Shown here piece after piece: positions 43,985 to 55,787 of a stretch of DNA of 64,000 nt. The first letter of the stretch is position 1. Each line of letters starts with the position of its first letter. The translations under genes were made by a program, and so were the position numbers. The DNA is from Oxytricha trifallax (lineage: Eukaryota; Ciliophora; Spirotrichea; Sporadotrichida; Oxytrichidae), in assembly GCA_000711775.1 (NCBI GenBank), contig ARYC01000482.1, forward strand, positions 1 to 64,000. Reading direction: 5' to 3'. The notes under the pieces were generated by a model. The model made no database searches. It saw only the letters and a list, made by a program, of their open reading frames with translations, and was not told where the DNA came from.

Positions 43985-44796
43985 ATTTAATGAGTTCTTT
44001 AAGGATTTGGGTGCTCTTTCGTATTTACTTTTTATGGTTTACTTGGGCCCATATTTTTTCTCTTTGTGCCATCACCTGCAGCTATTTCATCTCATCAGGT
44101 TTTATAAATCCTTATAAATTCTCTTACTATGTTCATGCTTTACTTAAAACTTTCTTTCTCTGTTAATTTGTTGCACATTTTCATCAAGTAACTGCATACC
44201 TGCCTTTTATAAATCTGTAAAAATCTAAGCTTACTTAAGATAAATTTAAGCTTCTGTAAATAGTATAGTAAGGTGCCATTTTTTTATCCTTGATTTTCAT
44301 AAATTAAATAGTGATGATATAACGTTTATTATGAGCTTCTTAATTTACTTCTATTAAGTATTCGGGTTTTAGAATTCTAAAAACACCAAAGTATAAGTTT
44401 CTCTATGGCAGCTTATTAAAGAGTTGAAGCTTTAATATAAGGTAAACAGCAACATCCGGATTAGTCATTGCAACATCTTATAAATTTTTAACATAGATTT
44501 CAGGATAAAAATAAATTTCAATAATCCTAATTTCATTAATCTTGAAAGCTTGTTCTCTTTACTTAGTAAGGCTTTAAGAATGAGTTTTTTCGTTCCTTCT
44601 TAACTATGTAAGTAGAGACCAACTATAACAATCAAGGTAGTTATAGATGAGAACTTACCTTGCAATACGAGGTATCTGTAGAGCTCCTCTTAACTTCGAA
44701 GTTTCCCTATTAGATCTTCTTGAGATTAAATTCTCTTCATAGCATCATTAATAGACTCAGTCTTGCTTTCTCTTTTAAAATGCTAATGAAATTCAT
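43985..44796 (-). pseudogene. TBE F 22-kDa-type gene remnant
   Basis: From ATG 44796, with a one-base shift near 44770, then TESINDAMKRIQSQEDLIGK, LRSQEELYRYLVLQGKFSS, TLIVIVGLYLHSQEGTKKLI and LSKENKLSRLMKLGLL: clear type-2 version of MESISTSMKRVEAQE.. The C-terminal end (..MGPSKPQ.) is at about 44060-44030. Confidence 0.7.
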
Positions 44797-44835
44797 GATA
44801 TCTACTCTAAATTTATTAGATTTTTACTATTAAAT

Positions 44836-45021
44836 ATGGAGGACCTACTAGATCTCAACCTTGAAAAGATATGCAGGAAAGCATTGAGAAACCTGCTCCT
44901 AGCTTCACAGATTTATTTCCACTTTTATCAAACGATCTCCATTAAAATACTCCTAATAGTGTTTAATGATATTAATAGATCCTCCAAATTAAATTCAATC
45001 TTGATTTGTAGGACCTCCTAA
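44836..45021 (+). CDS. Short conserved TBE frame in the divergent spacer
   Basis: 61 codons, MEDLLDLNLEKICRKALRNL.., followed by LASQIYFHFYQTISIKI. Copy E has the same with changes (EYILELNLEKICRNALKNLL), and the type-1 spacers start MGILQEVNLVRIRGESWQKL at the same place and orientation. Only the first 25 or so codons seem conserved. Possibly a leader peptide or first exon of the kinase gene; no proof that it is translated. Confidence 0.4.
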   Translation: MEDLLDLNLEKICRKALRNLLLASQIYFHFYQTISIKILLIVFNDINRSSKLNSILICRTS

Positions 45022-45213
45022 TGAAAAATTTCTTTAGTAGCATTTCAATATAAAAAATTAAAAATTTACTCATAAAATATAACAACTTACATCTTAATGG
45101 TGATTAAATTTCTTAATCTTACCGAAAAATTACAAGAGTGTCTTATACTTTAATATTATAGTATACCTAGTTGAACTATATAATAATAAAAATAAAAATA
45201 TTAGCAAAGTAAA

Positions 45214-46418
45214 ATGAGCGCTGACTTTTTGAGAAGAGCGGCATTATTTAGGTATTATCAATTAAATTAATATTCCAGCTTCCAAAGAGTAGAGACCAAA
45301 GACGCTAATACTCAGTAGGAACTTCCCTAAAACTTTGACTAAATAGCTTGGAGATTCAATTATAAACTAATAAAGTTGTCATCAAAGGAAAGAGCAAAGT
45401 GTGGAGAAAGTTAAACAGCATGCCTTAGAGCTTTATTTTTACCATCTGAAGTTGACTCTTAAAGCAAAAAGTGCAATATAGTTTTCTTCTACAAGCCAAA
45501 TTACAAAAGACTCTTGAAGAACAACGATTTGTCTAGGCTATATCATTTGCATAAATGGAGAATGACAACTTCATTTGTGAGATTTGTGAGAAATCATATT
45601 TTTTTTACAAAAGATCTCAAATCACCTTAAATGAAAAAGAATCAAATTTTGATTTTATTCATTAACCTACAAGAAAATCCCATAAAACGTAGATAAAAAA
45701 ATAAAGTCAGTCTCTTTAGGGTAGTCTAATAAATAAATCAGTCAAGAACCTCCTAGTCTTAGATGTCAACAAAATTATGATATAAATTGAGGATGAAGAT
45801 TACTGTTTTAAAAATTATTGACATAGATTCTTGTCTGGAAAGCAATATCACTCTAGATGATAAATTAATGTTTAGAATTTTCACAGATGACTAATTCGCT
45901 TCGTTATTTAAACAAATCAACTACTTTCTTGCTGATGACAATTTCTAAATAGAATTTTCTTATTAAATATTACGCTTAAATTTAGTAAAATTTAAAGAGT
46001 ACAGGCACATTATCAATCTTGATGTCATTTTACTTTAAGATAATCATGTATCATTTAGGCTTCTTCTTCTTGAAAAGACTTACAGAAAGTTTTTATCTGA
46101 CAATAGATGCCTAAGGTAAATTGGCTTGATATTACAGAAGATAGTTGGGGAATAGAAGAGCATCACAAACTAGATTAAGTTAATAGATATTTAATGCAAT
46201 AATATATATATATATTGAAGGATTTTTTTTATCTCTTAGAGTCTATATTATTTATTTCAACAGTACTACAATCCCCGTCATGAAATGCACAATGCACTCC
46301 AGGATATTTCCAAGAGAGAGAGTAGATTCGAGAGACTGAGACATTGCTTGAGATATAAGTGTTTTAAGAGCAATAATAATAGAGAGTGATTTGCAAAGAA
46401 CGATTAGAATTACACATT
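45214..46418 (+). pseudogene. TBE F zinc-finger/kinase remnant
   Basis: ATG 45214, MSADFLRRAALFRYYQLNQ.. stays open for about 125 codons (..KCGESQTACLRALFLPSEVD.., KPNYKRLLKNNDLSRLYHLH). After a shift: DNFICEICEKSYFFYKRSQ, a C2H2-finger knuckle. Then SCLESNITLDDKLMFRIFTD.., DNHVSFRLLLLEKTYRKFL, DNRCLR. The catalytic loop (HHKLD.VNRYLMQ) and DFN motif have decayed. Confidence 0.72.
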
Positions 46419-46604
46419 ACTTTAAGGTTATTTTTTATGTGAAATATTTAGAAATCTCGCTTGTTTTACTCAATTAAATACTTTTATATTTAAGCTATAA
46501 ACCCATATATAAACCCTAATAAAGTATGCGTTAATACATCATTTTAGCAATCAAAAATTCAATCAAACTTCTGTAGGTGTTTTTGGGTTTATGATTTTTT
46601 CCAT

Positions 46605-48900
46605 TTAGAATCAATTTCTATTTTATTAATATATATTTAATATTATAATAATTGATAAAAAAAGTAATAATAAAATGATAAAGTCGAATAATTATCTAAT
46701 ACTATATTAATTAAATGATTTAAAATCAATGCGTATGTACACATAGAATTATAAGTTAGTAAAAAGTATTAAATATATCGATGAATAAGAAAATTTTAAA
46801 AAAAAAAGAATTTAATTTAATTTTAGAGAGCCTATCAACAGAATGCAAGGACGGTGAAGATATGAGATAATTCCTGATTTTAATTTGAAACCATACTTAC
46901 CAGTCAGATTAGTTTAAGACACTGATCAAGAATATATTGGGAATGTACCCTGTTTACCGAAAAGTAGCGAAGAATTACAAAAAATACTATTTGTGAGGGG
47001 ATACAGTTTTACCTCCACATTTTATTTAGTTTTGAGTTTTATTAATAAACCTTATATAATGCTCAATCATTCGATTGTAAATTCCCGCAAATGAAAAAGA
47101 CAAGCAATAGTAAACTTTGTTATTGCATTAATTATGCTAATTTATTTAATTGCTATTTTTAAACTACTATTAAAATTCAATTATTCAATTAAAATTACTT
47201 ATTTGCAAAATCCGTATCTTTTGCATGTTATTCAATTTATATTATAACAATTAAAAGTATATCTATAATACAATTGAATACAGTTTACAAAACGTGCATG
47301 AAATGGATTTATAAATCAAATTGATAAAGATTGGCTTCTAAATTTTATGTTATAAAGTATTGTAATTTCAAGATTTATAATGTACAATTTTAATAAAAAT
47401 GAGTACAGTTAATCTATTCAAATTCTTATTTTGCTTTAGATTTCTTGTTTGATATGGATAATTTGTTATTAAGAGCATTGCAATAGTAATTTAAAATTAT
47501 AACTATAATTTATTTAATTTGACATTCAAGGAAATGAGTTAGTATAAATTTAGAATACAAAGATGCAATTTCTATTTTTTAATATTTTACTTATTACTAA
47601 TATAGAGATGCAAAGTCATAATTATTATAGAAATAAATAAAAATTTAAACCTATTTATTCAATCTAGCCAGGTGCACTGAATCAAATCGATGCTTACTCA
47701 TACGACAGTTAATAATACTCAAATGTCATTTTTTTATATATTTAAAGGAGATTAAGAGAGTTGATTAAAATCAAGATATATTTATAAAAACATTTAATGT
47801 GTATGAATTTCTATGTAGGGTAAGTTAAATTATAAATTGAAGTTTATTTGTAATTTAATTAATAGCATATTATTTAATTACGCAAATAATTAATGGAAAT
47901 CACATATTTAGTTATTAATGTAAGATAGTTGAATTATCATTAATTTAGATTAAGTTAAATTTTGTTTAAAACTAGCATAATTTTGAAAATTAATGCTAAT
48001 AAACTATGAAATTAAATTGGTAAGTGTTGTGGGTATATTAATTTATCAAAATACTTAATTAACTATTAAAATTCTGAAATGCTTTATATTGTTACAACTT
48101 AAACCTAAATATTTATCCTTAAAAATTTAAATTCATAGTATTACTTAAGTTTAACAATAAATTATTAAGCATAGTTAATTATATCTTTTGGATGAAATTA
48201 TTGAGGAATCTATTTATTTTTATTTTATGTATTAACTATTGATTTTAATCAATGAAATTAAAATGGCAATTGTAAATATGCTATACTTAGCATTTACCCT
48301 AGAAAATAGTATTAATTTTATGATTTGTTTGAAATAATTAAGAAATTAATTATTTTTAATTAATAAATATAGAAAAATAAGAAATTAAAGGAAATTATTT
48401 ACACACTTCCCTTTTTTATTTTTGATGTTGGTAATTATTTTTCTTATTGATTTAGATTCAGGAGCTTTATAATTATACTTAGAAATATTTCTAGGAAAGT
48501 ATTAATGTGATGATTGAAATTTTATTAGAATTGGAGGATCTTAAAGACAAAAAAGAATTTAATTAAAATCAAGATATATATTATTATAAATTATAATAGC
48601 TATTTAATTATTATTTATTTAATTTATGCGTATTTTTTTGCCAATTATTAAACCGAGTTTTTAAGTAATTTTTTTCTTTAGAAGAATTATTTTAAATTAA
48701 TTTTTTTCTATTTATAATGAAACAAATCATACAACAATAAAATATACAAAGTTTTATCAAAGACAGTCTAGTTGAATAATAAAACTAACTGGAAAATATG
48801 ATAATTAGTGTTTATCATTATAAGTTGAATATTTAAACTAAAATTTTTAATTAAATTTTTTTTATAGAATTCTTTTATCGATAATTACTCTATCATACTA
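46605..48900. other. Spacer; start is the duplicated block, rest unassigned
   Basis: 46605-47330 repeats 16251-17290 (upstream spacer and the last codons of the non-LRR gene M1, here decayed). The duplication ends near 47330. From there to 48900 the DNA is AT-rich with no frame, inverted repeat or family match I can support. Confidence 0.5.
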
Positions 48901-48902
48901 GC

Positions 48903-49525
48903 GTTAGGGTTTTAGATTTTTGAATATTTGTTAGTATAAAAATTATTCAGAGATTTCTTTATCTTGTAATTCTTTCTAAAGAGCAATAATTTGTTCAGAT
49001 TCATTGTTAGTAAATTTTAGCTATTTACAGATTGGAGTGATTACATGGTGAAATTCCTTTGGCTCATGGATTTTGACATAATCAGGCATACTTTTTTAGT
49101 TTTTACCAAATACTCACTCAATGTCTGGTAAAATCTAGATTCTGATTTAAGGACACCTTGTCTCATCTCAACGTGGCGAACAGCTTCATCAACTATTTCG
49201 AACTTAGATCGACCAGTTGAGATTTTGAATCCTTGCTTTTTTTTCTGGGACTTTGCTCTTTGACCTCTGATCTTAACAGAGATGATAATTTCGCAACCTT
49301 TTCCTCTACCTCTCTTCATGAGTTCAGCAAGAATGTTGTTGGCAGCAGGTTTAACTAGGGTACCTCCGAGAAGCTTGTACTAAAGGTTCTTAGCTTAAGA
49401 AGCAGTGCATAAGTTTTGTCTCAAGTGAGTCGCATGATGAGAGTTTCAATTTTTATAAACATCTTTGAAACTGTATCTCTTTTAAATAAGTGACTTGAGT
49501 AGAAGATCTTACTGATATTCAGTCA
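48903..49525 (-). pseudogene. RPS3: Ribosomal protein uS3 (RPS3), decayed copy
   Basis: uS3 sits at the mRNA entry of the small ribosomal subunit. Readable in order: LLLKSLIQKRYSFKDVYKN, a TGA, RQNLCTASQAKNLQYKLLGG, LVKPAANNILAELMKRGRGK, GCEIIISVKIRGQRAKS, VDEAVRHVEMRQGVL. These match eukaryotic uS3 (..IQKRFGF.., [57 protein letters not shown]). A one-base loss follows RQGVL; in the next frame come RIQILPDIE, TGA, FGKNQKSMPDYVKIHEPKEF and a tail to about 48903. TAA/TAG serve as Gln in ASQAKNLQYK. The N-terminal KH-domain part is missing. Two TGAs and a shift make it a pseudogene, or a germline piece that is not used. Confidence 0.85.
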
Positions 49526-50636
49526 AAATACAAAATAATTTGAAATTTATAAAATCTTTAACCACAAAAAATTATTAATATATCCATTTCCATCATTATT
49601 ATAATTATTTTTAATAAATTTATTTGCTTATTATTTAATATTATTTAAAATGAGCGCAGGTAGCAAATATTATATTTTTACTACTTGCAATAATTTTTAT
49701 TATAATTTTAATTAAAAATTATAATTAATAATTTTAATTTAAAAATTTTTTTTTAAAAAATTGATTTTATTTCTAAAATTAAAAGTAATTTATTCACTCT
49801 TTTATATTTTAATGAAATATTTAATTTTATACATAAATATTTTTTTATTTTTTAAAGATAAGTTACTTTTATTTGTAAGTTTATTCAAAATTATTCAAGT
49901 TGATATTTATGAATAATTTAAACTTAATAAATGTTAAAAAACTAACTTTATTTCTATAATTCACTATAAATAAATATATTTAACTTTATAAATTAAAAAT
50001 TTTAATATTAATAAAGGGCTCAAGTAGCTAAATAAATGAGTTTTTATAATTCAATTCACAATAATATATTATTATATTTTTATCTATCATATTTCTATTA
50101 AGTATTATTAAAAATGTTTTAAGTATGTCTATAATATATTTCTTTGAATATATGCAATTTTACATTCTCAATTTTTTCTCTATTTCGACTGATTTTTTTG
50201 AAGAGTTTTATAAGTCTTGGTGGCATTGATTATGATTTTATTGCTCAAATAAGCGGGTCTGATTTTTGAAACTGGCTCCAACATCCAAACCGTGGAATTT
50301 GATATAAAATTCGGTCAATTCAGCTTTGAAAACTCGATTTGTAACGAACTTCTTTTTATTGTTGCTGACTCATTTAACTCATTTTTACTCGGTTGAGGTC
50401 ATTTTATAAATTAGAATTCTGATTTAACAATTATTTTTATCACTTATAAATTGGTTTTTTTTATATAGAAATAAATTTTATTTTTCAAAAATTAATAATT
50501 TAATTTTTCATAAAAGCTCAAAATTTTATATAGAGATAAGAAGATTAATAAATTTTTGTAAATGATTAACTTAATTACGAATTAAACTGATAAATCTTTA
50601 GCTCATTTACATATATATGACATTAATATAAGCCAC
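49526..50636. other. AT-rich spacer, no gene seen
   Basis: Very AT-rich from 49560 to 50160. A slightly richer block at 50200-50400 (..GGTGGCATTGATTATG.., CGGTTGAGGTCATT) shows no long frame I trust. Confidence 0.4.
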
Positions 50637-52772
50637 TCACAAAATAATCTTAACATTATTCCACATATTTGCCTCTTCAACTACCTTTTAAAAAGTTACA
50701 AAATTATTTTTTTCAAGATTGAATTTTCTCAATTTCGTGCAAACTTTTAGTAGGTTTATTATATGTGGTGTTGATAAATCATTTAAATAACTATAACTGA
50801 GATCTAAGTCTTCTAATTAATTTTGAGGCATATTCTCATAGTGCTCGCTTAAAGCTTATATTAAAATAGTCTCATTATATAGTATTTAAAAAGTAAGTGA
50901 AATAAAAAATTTAGTATTGCTTTAACATCTTTTTCACCTAATCTTACTAATGATAATTATAGTACTTTCAGCTACTTTGCAAAAGCGCCAACAATAATTG
51001 TGTCCTATATATTGCTACATTTCAAATCTAGTTACTCAAGTGATGACATGGTAAACCTTTTCTCAATTAAAATCTATTAGATTTTAATTCATGCAGATAT
51101 TAGTTTACCAATAAAACCAGCTACTTTTTGAGTGAGAGATATATCACAAAATCTTGCCTACCAACATTTTAGCACTTTCAATGTACTATTATTTTCAAAA
51201 AAATCTTTAGCTTCAAAAAGTTATTCGTCTGTTAGATGATTAGTTGAAATATCCAAATAAGTTAAAGTTTTCATTATATCTTTCAACAAGGGTACTAATT
51301 ATTTAAAAATGTCCCTTAAATTATTGCATGAGAGATCGAGATAAGTTAGGTTAATAAGGTATTTTAGAGATTCTAATGATTTCAAAAAGTAACATAATTA
51401 AATATAATTTAACTTTTTAAATTTTCAAAAATAAAAATTATAATTAAAGAATTAAAAGTTATCCTACAAAATTAATCTTTTTGGGCCACAATAACTATAT
51501 AAAACTCTACGTAGTGTTAACTTTGAAATATTAGAGCATTTATTCAACAAAGATTATAGTTGCTTATGATTTTTCAAATTAAATGTTGAATAATCGAAAG
51601 TTATAATCTTCAAATCCAAGTGACTAAATTTAAGATAGTATTTTCTATGCTCGTGAATATAATTTTCCAATGTTAAAATATTGAAAATTCAATAATTAGA
51701 AATAATTTAAAAAAGATAAGTAAAAATAATATTAATTTTTTTAAACTGTAATTTTTACTTTTTTATAGAAAATAGACCATTTAATTGTTCATTTATCCTT
51801 AAATGCAGATTCTAACATATACAAATTTATTAATCCTTTGAGACCAAAATTTTGCCTAAAAATTATAATATATTAATAAACAACTTTTTCTCATATTTTA
51901 AAATTATTTTTATTATACATATTTGTATCATAAACGATAAAGTATTATTTTACATTCGACTTTAATTTAGAAATATTTTTTACTTTACATAAAACTGTTA
52001 TAATATTTAATTTATGATGAATTAATAGTGTTTTTAATTCAATATTGTTAATAAATTAAGGGGTTCTGGGGTTAAAATTCAATAATGTACATATATTTTT
52101 TAAAAATGTTTGGGAATCATTCATTTCTTAATAATAAAAATATCCAATTAATTATTCTAAAATCTCAGCTGAAGAACTTTAGATATTAATTTCTCGAGTT
52201 ACTATTGCATTTTATTAACTTAATTCGCAGATCTTATTTGACATTTTCTTGCACTTTTCAATCTCAATTTCATCATCTCTAGATTCTGATTGTTAATAAA
52301 AGTCAATGAATATTTAAAATTTATAATATCTAGTTATTTCATTATTAAGAATACCATACAATGTTTATTCCTAATTTTCATCGAGCCTTAGATCATTTTA
52401 ATATTAATATCTTGGACTGTAATTATAATATCTTACATTGACCGCTAATATATAGTTAAAACATCTGGAAAAATCCTCTACTAGCTATAATTTAGAGTAA
52501 ATTTTAGTCTTTCTTAATTAGTTTTTCTAATCTTCGTTACTTTAGTTATCATTTATATTTCTATATAAATGATGAATCATAGGGATCTCTGATTTTTTAA
52601 ACAAATTTTAGAGTTCATTATTAAATCATTAAAGGAAATATTTTGATTTTGTATTCAAAGATCGTATCAACAAAATTGCTTCGTGGATGTATTCACATGT
52701 GTATTGAAATATCTCAATAGTAATATAATTACTCTTTAGTTAAAGGATCAAAAGAGTTGAGTGGCTTTCCAT
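50637..52772 (-). CDS. LRR gene L4, nearly complete
   Basis: ATG 52772: MESHSTLLILQLKSNYITIE, YTCEYIHEAILLIRSLNTKS, then a TGA. The second family block is clean (about 52340-51900): MSNKICELSQQNAIVTREIN, AEILEQLIGYFYYQEMND. Next YYLKFSHLDLKIITFDYS.., QSLLNKCSNISKLTL (51640-51500), an intron, then the LRR exon 51380-51110: SLESLKYLINLTYLDLSCN, LTYLDISTNHLTDEQLFEA, QKVAGFIG. After a further intron-like gap the last repeats: ALSEHYENMPQNQLEDLDLS, TKLRKFNLEKNN, to TGA 50637-50639. Over 30 TAA/TAG codons as Gln. Gene structure equals L2 and L5. Function unknown; a scaffold-like LRR protein is the natural guess. Confidence 0.8.
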
Positions 52773-53069
52773 TTTATAAGATTTAATATTTTAAATATTC
52801 TTAATAAATACATTGACATAAGTATATTAAAATATTTACCTCTAGAGATATCATCATTAAAATATATAAAATTAATTTACTTTTTTATTTCATTATTGCT
52901 AAGTAATATTAAACTAATAAATTAATCTTAAAAACAAATTGTAACCCGAAATAAATTTTATAGTATTTAATTTGTAAATAGTATATTACTTTTTAGAAGA
53001 AATTAAAAATTAGCAGAATATTACTATTTTTTGTTTATAAATAATCCTTGGATGTAGTTAACTAGACTT

Positions 53070-53659
53070 GGAGGAAGAAGTATCCTGTACGTTTTTTTTC
53101 CATGAAAAATTCAATAAATTTTACATGAATTCAAAAATTTAATATTTTTATGAGCCTTAAATATTTAGAGGATATTGATACATCACTTAAGTTCAAGAAA
53201 ATAGTAATAGAGTGTGATAATAACAGAAATTAAAAAAATATTAAGAAATATAATTGTATAATATGTTTTAATGGGTAGTACAATAATACTGATGGTAGAA
53301 TGGGTTACAACATTTTAGAAATAATGGATACTATATTAATCAAAGGGAGGATATAGAGGTAGGAGTAGTAACTGGAGTTTATATACCAACTAATAAAATT
53401 TAGAACACTTGGATAATCTCAAATACATAAAAAATATACATTTAATGAATCAATTCCAGCCTAACACGCCTAAGATTTCTTAGATGACCTGGTATTCAAT
53501 AGAAACGAAATAGTGCTTAAAATCCATGCTCATAAAAATATTGACTAATTGATTAATAAATTAAGCAAAATCAGAAAATTAGTCCGTAAATAATTGATAA
53601 TTGTTATAAAGATTAATTTAATAAAAGAATACTTTTTTAGTGCAGGAAACCCCCCCTCA
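53070..53659. mobile_element. G-rich-ended element with an ORF
   Basis: Flanked by AGACTT (53064-53069 and 53660-53665). Left end GGAGGAAGAAGTATCCTG, right end CAGGAAACCCCCCCTCA; compare GAGGGGGGGAAGTTTCCTG and CAGGAAACTTCCCCCC at 54624/55025. At 590 bp the longest of the family here, and the only one with coding capacity. Confidence 0.6.
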
Positions 53660-53668
53660 AGACTTTGA
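53150..53668 (+). CDS. Unidentified 172-residue protein inside G-rich-ended element
   Basis: ATG 53150 to TGA 53666-53668 in one frame with 16 or so TAA/TAG codons. MSLKYLEDIDTSLKFKKIVI, CDNNRNQKNIKKYNCIICFN, GYNILEIMDTILIKGRIQRQ, QHAQDFLDDLVFNRNEIVLK, KNIDQLINKLSKIRKLVRKQ. A CIIC pair and CDNN upstream could bind zinc; the C-terminal half is basic and helical. No DDE motif seen. The last codons run through the element's right end, so the true C-terminus may be elsewhere. I do not recognise it. It may be the element's own gene or a trapped host piece. Confidence 0.5.
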
Positions 53669-54314
53669 TAGGATTCATTATATTAAACCATCAATTAAGG
53701 TCAAGTTAGCTCCCTTAAATGATAGGATAAATTTTCAAATAAGATTAAAGCCAATTAAATTTAAAATTCTCAATAAAATTAGACAAAAATCTTAAAATAA
53801 GTCACATTCAGCAACTTATATAACTTATTAATTTAATTTTAAAATTATTTCTAAATTTTATAGTATTCATTGAATAGTAGATATTTAAAAGTTGAAAAAA
53901 ATTAACTAAATTCCGCTGTATAATTCTGTAACCTTTAAATAATGATCAAAATATTACAACATCTAATTATTAATTTTGCATATCACAATCAAATATTTCA
54001 AGAAATTCTTTTCTTCTTTTATTAAGGTAAGCTTAAATTTTTGAAGTATATTTATAATTCTTGTTTTTAATATGATATAAAATCATGAATGAAGTTTCAT
54101 TGAAATTAAATTACTAATTACTTCAGTATAATTCTTAAAAATTACACAAAATATATTTTACGATTTTTTTTCTCAGTAATTGGTATCAAATACAAAAATG
54201 CCTTAATCATTTTTATAGAATATTAAATTAAAATTTATTATATTATCAATTATTAAAAATTAGCATATTTTGATGAATGATAATATTTTTATGATAAATA
54301 ATTATTAGCCTTAA

Positions 54315-55690
54315 TCAAAATAAATTAGAGTAAGTCTTAATTGTACGCTTCGTATAGAAATTGTAAAAAATTTCATTCCTATCTATTCCCTCAATATTTA
54401 CATCTAAGATTTTCAATTTTGAACAACTTTCTATTATTCTTTAAATAAATGGTTCTGGTAAGTCTGTTAATTCATTCTAAAATAGGTTTAATTCTTCTAA
54501 TTCGTTCTAAGGCATTTCTTCATAATGCTCGCATATAGCATTTAATATATAATTAATACAAATATATTTTAAAGCTTTAAATCCTTGAAGAGTGATATTA
54601 TTATTTCTTAATACAAGTATTTTGAGGGGGGGAAGTTTCCTGACCCAACATTAAATTTTATGTTTTTTGCAATAATTTTAATAGAAACAAATAAATTTCA
54701 ATTTCAATTAACATAATCATATACTATGCAACATTTAATATTATATAATTTTCAAGGTACATAATTATTCTTTATCAAATTATATATTATTAACAAGGCT
54801 AAAATAAGTGTTTTTTATTCATAATTAATGTATTTTCCATTAAATTTTAAATTAATTATCTAGGTATAAATGATATTTGAAGCTAAATTCAAAAAAAACT
54901 ACATCATAATTGATCATAAAATTCTTTGAAAAATTATAAAAATTACATATTTTTATGTATGGGGCAGGAAACTTCCCAAGAGGGCAGGAAACTACCTTTT
55001 TGGGGTCAGGAAACTTCCCCCCCCCGTATTTTTAAATGCGAACTAAAAGCCCCAACAATTTGTTCGATTATTTCATCAGATATTTCACTATCTCCCAAAT
55101 TTAATTATTAGAGTCTTGGCATTATAAACCATTTCCAATAATATTAAAAATTATTGATTTTTTATATATGTTTTTATTGGTATACCAATAATACCTGCAA
55201 CTTCCTTAGAGATAGTATGATCAACGAACTTGCTATTTTGTATTATTAATTCCTCCAAGTTGCTATTTTTATTAAACTAGTCTAAAATTTCCAAAAGTCC
55301 TACTTCTGTCAAATCATTTTATGAAATATCAAAGTGCGTTAATTTATTCAAAATACCTTTTAATTTTTGAGAAAGTTATTTAGCACAGTCATTACCGAAA
55401 TTATTACCTGAGAGGTTAAGGAAATTAAGTTTTTCAAGGTATTTTAAAGAATCTAATGCCTCTAAAAAGTATTTTATATAAAAAATGAAATATTTAAATA
55501 AAACTGATTGTCTGATAAAAAAAAGTAATCGAACAAAGTAGAATGAGATTTTTAATAATCAGTCTTGCAGTCTTGTAAGGCATTAAACTAAATAGAGTTA
55601 AGTCTGTAATATTTGAGGGCCTGCATTCCTAGAAGGGCAAGATATGAATTTTCGTTAATTTTTTAAAACAATAGAAAATTCATTAAATAA
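54315..55690 (-). CDS. LRR gene L5, C-terminal half
   Basis: From the 5' side: CRPSNITDLTLFSLMPYKTA (55620, the block before the LRRs), then after an intron ALDSLKYLEKLNFLNLSGN, KLTHFDISQNDLTEVGLLE, NSNLEELIIQNSKFVDH.., KEVAGIIG (55450-55200). Then ..EISDEIIEQIVGAFSSHLK, where a 402-bp G-rich element interrupts. Its removal with one GTATTTT joins SSHLK to ILVLRNNNITLQGFKAL in frame. End: ICEHYEEMPQNELEELNLF.., KLKILDVN, to TGA 54315-54317. The MES-W N-terminus is not found upstream, where two foldback elements lie. Confidence 0.8.
54624..55025. mobile_element. G-rich-ended element inside an LRR exon of L5
   Basis: Flanked by GTATTTT (54617-54623 and 55026-55032). Left end GAGGGGGGGAAGTTTCCTGA, right end GGTCAGGAAACTTCCCCCCC. 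The right end also has two more copies of CAGGAAACT(T/A)CC at 54966-54995. 402 bp; removal restores the LRR frame. Confidence 0.88.
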
Positions 55691-55787
55691 TCAATATTGC
55701 ATACCACAATTAATATAATTTCTTGAAATTAATTTTTTTTAAAAAGTTAAGAAAAATGCTATATAATTTTACTGTATTTTTTCAGAT

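Larger units (their letters stand above)
42891..46593. mobile_element. TBE copy F, type-2 ends
   Basis: 3703 bp, ends CAAAACCCCTAAACCCC then TTCTGAAGTTTGATTGAG and ..CAATCAAACTTCTGTAGG then TGTTTTTGGGTTTATG; target duplication ATT (42888-42890, 46594-46596). Same site, orientation and gene order as TBE E. Confidence 0.9.
41890..47330. repeat. Segmental duplication, copy 2 (partner 11075-17290)
   Basis: Same direction as copy 1 and about 30.8 kb away. It preserves the empty sites of the two copy-1 insertions. Its right end falls in the 3' part of the M1-like sequence. Confidence 0.88.

Noticed and set aside
48895..48930. GTTAGGGTTTTAGATTTTTG as a decayed TBE end
   Set aside because: No subterminal similarity, and it overlaps the tail of the uS3 reading.
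52058..52085. A telomere-like string, TTAAGGGGTTCTGGGGTTAAA, as a possible TBE end
   Set aside because: It lies inside the open frame of LRR gene L4 (..NFNPRTPQFINN..) and has no subterminal repeat.
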